From NCBI GenBank assembly GCA_910575565.1, contig CAJTFL010000004.1, positions 327,948 through 391,947 of the forward strand: 64,000 nt of DNA. The letters run 5' to 3'. Source of the stretch: Lachnospiraceae bacterium. Lineage in GTDB: Bacteria; Bacillota; Clostridia; Lachnospirales; Lachnospiraceae. The notes under the pieces were generated by a model. It was given only the letters and a program-made list of their open reading frames with translations. It made no database searches and had not been told where the DNA came from. The position numbers were made by a program, and so were the translations under genes. Positions 60,660-64,000 of this stretch are shown one piece after another (the stretch's first letter is position 1; every line of letters begins with the position of its first letter).

Positions 60660-61481
60660 ATGAAAACGCAATTAAGCATACAGGAACGCCTGAAAGACCT
60701 GCGTGTAGAAAAAGGAATGACTTTAGAACAACTGTCACAGCAGACAAAAATTCCTGCTTCCACGCTTGGCTCTTATGAATCTGATGATTATAAAGAAATA
60801 CCCCATAGGAACATCATCGAATTAGCAAAATTCTATGAAGTATCAACGGATTATCTGCTTGGTATGACTGAAAACAGACAGCTTGACAACATTGCCCTGT
60901 CCAATCTGCACCTGAGTGACGCCGCCCTGACACTTCTCAAAGACCGCAAAATCAACACACTGCTCCTGTCAGAGCTTATCACTCATGAACAGTTCCGAAA
61001 ACTCATGCTTGACTTGGAGATATATGTTGACGGTCTTGCTGATATGCAGATCAAATCACTTAATTTTGTGGTGGACACAAGCAGAAAGGCACTGATGAAG
61101 CGGCACAATCCTGATGAATACAACCTGCAATTAAACACGCTGAAAGCACAGCACCTTGAACTGAATGAATACTTTTCCCATGTGATTGATGACGATATGC
61201 ACGCCATTATCAAAGACATCAGGAATGCCCATAAAGGCGATATTGATTCTGCCCCTCCTAAGACCATAACCGAACATTGGGAAGAAATTCTTGAAAAAGC
61301 TGAAAACTTTGCAGGCACTTCCAAACAGAAACTTGCTTACATATTCACCCAATTTCTAAGGATTAAACCAACCGAAAAGAATATTGATGATATGACAGAT
61401 ATGCTTGGACAGTCTGAAATCTTAGAACCTGATGCAAAAAAACGCCGGAACAGTACGAAAAGGAAACAGTCTAAGGACTAA
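60660..61481 (+). CDS. XRE-family regulator of integrative element
   Basis: A 273-residue protein: N-terminal Cro/C1 HTH (IQERLKDLRVEKGMTLEQLSQQTKIPASTLGSYE, ~7-40; IIELAKFYEVSTDYLLGMT) and a long helical C-terminal region (~95-250) ending in a basic tail. Such regulators control conjugative-element genes; no transfer genes are visible here. GGAG ten bases upstream. Confidence 0.87.
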   Translation: MKTQLSIQERLKDLRVEKGMTLEQLSQQTKIPASTLGSYESDDYKEIPHRNIIELAKFYEVSTDYLLGMTENRQLDNIALSNLHLSDAALTLLKDRKINTLLLSELITHEQFRKLMLDLEIYVDGLADMQIKSLNFVVDTSRKALMKRHNPDEYNLQLNTLKAQHLELNEYFSHVIDDDMHAIIKDIRNAHKGDIDSAPPKTITEHWEEILEKAENFAGTSKQKLAYIFTQFLRIKPTEKNIDDMTDMLGQSEILEPDAKKRRNSTKRKQSKD

Positions 61482-61544
61482 ATAACTGCAAAACAAAAGG
61501 AACTGCATCTATCCGCAATTCCCTGTTACTGTAACCATATTTTA

Positions 61545-61757
61545 TTATTCCTCTGTCTTAACCAGCTCCACCACATCATTCAAATTGCAATCCAGCGCAT
61601 CACAAATCCGTATTAGTGAGTCCATAGAGATGTGCTGCCCCTTGTTCATGTTGGCAAGTACATTTGTGGTAAGCCCTGCTTCAATACGCATTTGGCTCTT
61701 AGTCATTCCCCTCTCTAAGAGCAAATGCCACAGAGGTAAGTAACTGACTTTCCGCAT
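61545..61757 (-). CDS. Small HTH regulator (conjugative-transposon type)
   Basis: A 70-residue HTH protein: VSYLPLWHLLLERGMTKSQMRIEAGLTTNVLANMNKGQHISMDSLIRICDALDCNLNDVVEL, the compact XRE form common in Tn916/Tn1549-like elements. GGAGG six bases before ATG 61757. Convergent with the larger regulator. Confidence 0.87.
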   Translation of the reverse strand: MRKVSYLPLWHLLLERGMTKSQMRIEAGLTTNVLANMNKGQHISMDSLIRICDALDCNLNDVVELVKTEE

Positions 61758-61903
61758 AGCAACCCTCCATTGTTCGGCTAATTTTTCCTGCCCGTTTTCT
61801 GTATCTGTTTTGTTTATTCTATCAGAGATATTGCCTTTTATCAATCAAATCTTGACTGTTGACGGTATTTCCTGTTGTTTTGCCAATCATATTTTTGCTA
61901 CAC

Positions 61904-62275
61904 CTATTTGGGTATGAAGTGTTTTATGCCTGCGGGCTCCTTTTTGTAGTCCGGCATATACAACAACAGGGTATAGAAATACTGATAAATGTTGAGATGA
62001 TTTGCTTTTGCTGTTTCAATAAGGCTTAGTACGATTGCACTTGCCATTGCCCCATTGGTTGTATCATGAAACAAGAAGTTTTTCCGCCCCATGGCATAGA
62101 ACTTTGCCCTGCGCTCAGCAGCATTATTGGAAATCTCACATCTTCCATCCAGAAGATAATTCATTAGGGTTTCTTTATGGTTTCTGGCATAGTTTACTGC
62201 TTTTTCCAGGCGTTTGCCTTTCCGCTCTTGTGCAAAAAGATTCTTATATTGACATTCCAGGAAAATATTGCAAGC
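61904..62275 (-). pseudogene. IS66-type transposase, C-terminal fragment
   Basis: The frame reads LEKAVNYARNHKETLMNYLLDGRCEISNNAAERRAKFYAMGRKNFLF, then ANHLNIYQYFYTLLLYMPDY. It matches the last third of IS66 DDE transposases (RCEISNN, GRKNWLF-like). The N-terminal two thirds are absent; upstream sequence to 62396 is non-coding or from another gene. Different in sequence from the IS66 copy at the right edge. Confidence 0.75.
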
Positions 62276-62396
62276 TTTAGAAATATTGTGTATAGAGGAT
62301 GGTTTCAAGATTTTTTTGAGAAATGTGCTGGCATTGTATATAGGATTATGGTATGCTGTTAACAATAAAATTTGAGACTTGAAAGGACATGATAAA

Positions 62397-62450
62397 AATG
62401 ATTTCTGCAATCCATAACAGACGAAGCATAAGAAAATTCTTAGATAAACC
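62397..62450 (+). pseudogene. Nitroreductase, 5' stub cut by an IS66 end
   Basis: ATG 62397 (AAAGGA upstream) opens MISAIHNRRSIRKFLDKP, the conserved NAD(P)H-flavin nitroreductase N-terminus, and then TAA where the IS66-like end GTAACCGCCAAATAATAA begins. The rest of the gene should lie beyond the right edge. Confidence 0.65.
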
Positions 62451-64000
62451 GTAACCGCCAAATAATAATGCGGTCAGATAAAAAATTACCCCAGCCCTTT
62501 GCGAGTTGGAGTAATTCACTATAATTCACATGCGATTTTTGATAGATTGGAGTTTTTCACTCCAGGGTGCAAGCTCTGCGAGCTGATTATCGGTCATCTC
62601 TTTCGTTGTCCGATGGTCCAACAGAAATTTCAGATATCCGTAAACATTCAGGTCATGCGCCTTTGCCATCTCAACCATTGTATAAACTACAGCACTGGCA
62701 TTGGCTCCTTCTACAGAATCACTGAACAGCCAGTTCTTCCGGCCGACTGCAAATGGACGGATCGCGTTCTCGCTGAGATTGTTCGTAAAGCTGCAGCGGC
62801 CATCCTCCAGATATGCCTGTGCTGTTTCCCGCCGGTTAAGGACATAATTCACTGCTTTATCCATGCGGGTATTCCGGGCTGGCTTTTGTTGCTCAAGCCA
62901 CGACCAGAAAGCCTCCAGAACAGGTTTTTCCTTCTCGAGACGCAGCTGCTTACGCTTTTCATAATCACCGGGATATTTTTTGTTAATGGAATCCTCTATG
63001 GCAAACAGGCGGTTACAGTACTGGACTCCCTGTACTGCCGGCTGGCTGTAATCATACTGTTTCCCTTTGGGAACGGCATCGATAAAGTACCGGCGGATGT
63101 GTGCCCAGCAGGAACACCGCTTGATATCCGGCAGGCTGTTGTAGCCCTGATAACCATCCGTTTCCAGATATCCGTGATAGCCTTCCAGAAACTCCTTTGC
63201 ATGGCTGCCACTCCTGGTTGGAGAATAGCCATATAAGATAATGGCGGGAAGACCGTCTTCGCCGCTGCGGAACAGCCACATGAAGGATTGCGTCTGTGCC
63301 CGGCGATCTTCTTCCTTCAATACCTGGACTCTGGTCTCATCTGCCATTGCGAAGCTGCGCTTCAACAGTTCTCGGTGGAAATAATCATACATTGGCTGAA
63401 AGTAATTCCTGGAGCAATAGATAATCCAGTTAGCAAGTGTCGTCCTGCTGATCTGGGCGCCATACTGTTTCCAGTCTTTCTCCTGACGATAAAGAGGGAG
63501 CCCATTGGCATACTTTTGATACATCGTCCATGCAACGGCAGATGCGGTCGCCGGGCCTTTTCCTACCAGAGCCTGCGGAACCTGAGACTTTACGATCACA
63601 GGTTTTTCTGTGTCTCCCAATCCTTCCTTACAGGACGGACATCCATAACTCTGGCTGTAGTATTCGATTATTTTGCATGTGGCCGGAATGAATTCCAGCT
63701 CACGGCGGACATACTCTTCGCCGATCAGAACCATCTGCGTACCGCAGACCGGGCAGGCCTGATCTTCTTCCGGAAGAGGGATGACTACTTTTTCAACCTT
63801 CAAGCCTTTAAAAAGATCCTTATGGGCTGCTTTCTTCTTGCGGGTATGCTGCCGGACCACGGTCTCTTCTTCCAACAGGGAAGGATCTTGTTCCACTTCC
63901 GCTTCATCAAAAAGGTGCTGTTGTCCTGGAATGTCATCGCTCCTTCTTTCACTGGAGGAACCAAAAAGCTTTTTGGCAAGATAGTCCACCTGTTCCTGAA
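62450..64000 (-). mobile_element. IS66-family insertion sequence, left part
   Basis: The element starts at about 62450 with GTAACCGCC (IS66 ends begin GTAA), contains the transposase gene on the minus strand, and runs off the window. The element is inserted in the nitroreductase gene. Accessory orf1/orf2 (tnpA/tnpB) would be outside the window. Confidence 0.75.
62526..64000 (-). CDS. tnpC: IS66 transposase TnpC (5' end beyond window)
   Basis: At least 490 residues: leucine-zipper/Q-rich start (QEQVDYLAKKLFG), zinc finger ACPVCGTQMVLIG ... YGCPSCKEG, and the DDE domain with FAMADETRVQVL (first Asp), YLETDGYQGYN (second Asp), CSCWAHIRRYF, and SFTNNLSENAIRPFAVGRKNWLFSDS (Glu). The frame continues to the right edge. 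It appears intact; a GTG at 63989 is in frame but not the true start. Confidence 0.92.
   Translation of the reverse strand, partial: QEQVDYLAKKLFGSSSERRSDDIPGQQHLFDEAEVEQDPSLLEEETVVRQHTRKKKAAHKDLFKGLKVEKVVIPLPEEDQACPVCGTQMVLIGEEYVRRELEFIPATCKIIEYYSQSYGCPSCKEGLGDTEKPVIVKSQVPQALVGKGPATASAVAWTMYQKYANGLPLYRQEKDWKQYGAQISRTTLANWIIYCSRNYFQPMYDYFHRELLKRSFAMADETRVQVLKEEDRRAQTQSFMWLFRSGEDGLPAIILYGYSPTRSGSHAKEFLEGYHGYLETDGYQGYNSLPDIKRCSCWAHIRRYFIDAVPKGKQYDYSQPAVQGVQYCNRLFAIEDSINKKYPGDYEKRKQLRLEKEKPVLEAFWSWLEQQKPARNTRMDKAVNYVLNRRETAQAYLEDGRCSFTNNLSENAIRPFAVGRKNWLFSDSVEGANASAVVYTMVEMAKAHDLNVYGYLKFLLDHRTTKEMTDNQLAELAPWSEKLQSIKNRM

Overview
The window looks like the chromosome of an anaerobic, Gram-positive Clostridia-type bacterium, most likely a gut Lachnospiraceae. 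The reasons are strong AGGAGG-type ribosome binding sites, a Csp-like subtilisin, LytR-CpsA-Psr and HtrA proteins, a two-domain ManC, a hemerythrin/DUF1858/DUF2249 redox cluster under a Crp/Fnr regulator, TnpV and Tn4451/Tn1549-type recombinase remnants, and no outer-membrane genes. The species cannot be named from the sequence. No rRNA, tRNA or CRISPR array was seen.

Layout. (1) 1-5349: the distal part of an AT-rich exopolysaccharide operon on the minus strand (ALG14/ALG13-like PssD/PssE pair, two GT32 and one GT2 transferases, a Wzy-like polymerase, a GT4 cut by the window edge). Its first gene, 5421-6284, is a tyrosine-recombinase homologue without its catalytic residues. Just upstream, perfect 28-bp inverted repeats (6470-6497 and 8121-8148) enclose an intact tyrosine recombinase. 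This arrangement looks like a self-encoded invertible segment at the head of a polysaccharide operon. (2) 8.4-12.5 kb: a graveyard of defence and mobile genes (pglX tail, internally deleted AlbA-type regulator and truncated pglZ from a BREX locus; frameshifted large serine recombinase; Phd antitoxin stub). (3) 12.5-18.4 kb: housekeeping and proteolysis (LspA, Csp-like subtilisin, a ClpX paralogue with an altered RKH loop, HtrA). (4) 18.6-32.1 kb: one long minus-strand operon for a second cell-surface glycan (TPP enzyme, NAD epimerase, sugar C-methyltransferase, zinc dehydrogenase, three GT2 proteins, a WcaJ-type initiating transferase, an LCP ligase). (5) 32.4-39.5 kb: a secreted cell-wall-binding repeat protein, small conserved proteins, an orphan prepilin, a Wzz-like protein carrying a dead BY-kinase-like domain, a second initiating transferase, and 1 kb of structured repeat DNA. 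(6) 39.5-45.8 kb: the complete GDP-L-fucose pathway (ManA, phosphohexomutase, ManC, Gmd, Fcl).

(7) 46-53.3 kb is a patchwork accessory island. It holds an ImmA/IrrE metallopeptidase translationally coupled to a class III cyclase-Nudix fusion, with a LexA-type box upstream; an 88-bp IS256-like MITE; a toxin-antitoxin pair whose toxin has a nonsense codon; the tail of a type III restriction enzyme; TnpV; two GNAT acetyltransferases; a frameshifted membrane protein; and an HNH endonuclease overlapping a truncated nucleotidyltransferase. (8) 53.4-59.8 kb: a redox/nitrosative-stress type operon (L-lactate dehydrogenase, ferredoxin, cupin, DUF1858, hemerythrin, DUF2249) divergent from a Crp/Fnr regulator with a 16-bp palindrome, then HD hydrolase, TIGR04076 protein and pyridoxamine kinase. 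(9) 60-64 kb: integrative-element remnants (two HTH regulators, one small ICE protein) and IS66 elements, one of which has split a nitroreductase gene.

The best candidates for undescribed biology are the self-encoded invertible segment paired with a recombinase pseudoenzyme, and the SOS-box-associated ImmA/IrrE plus cyclase-Nudix operon.
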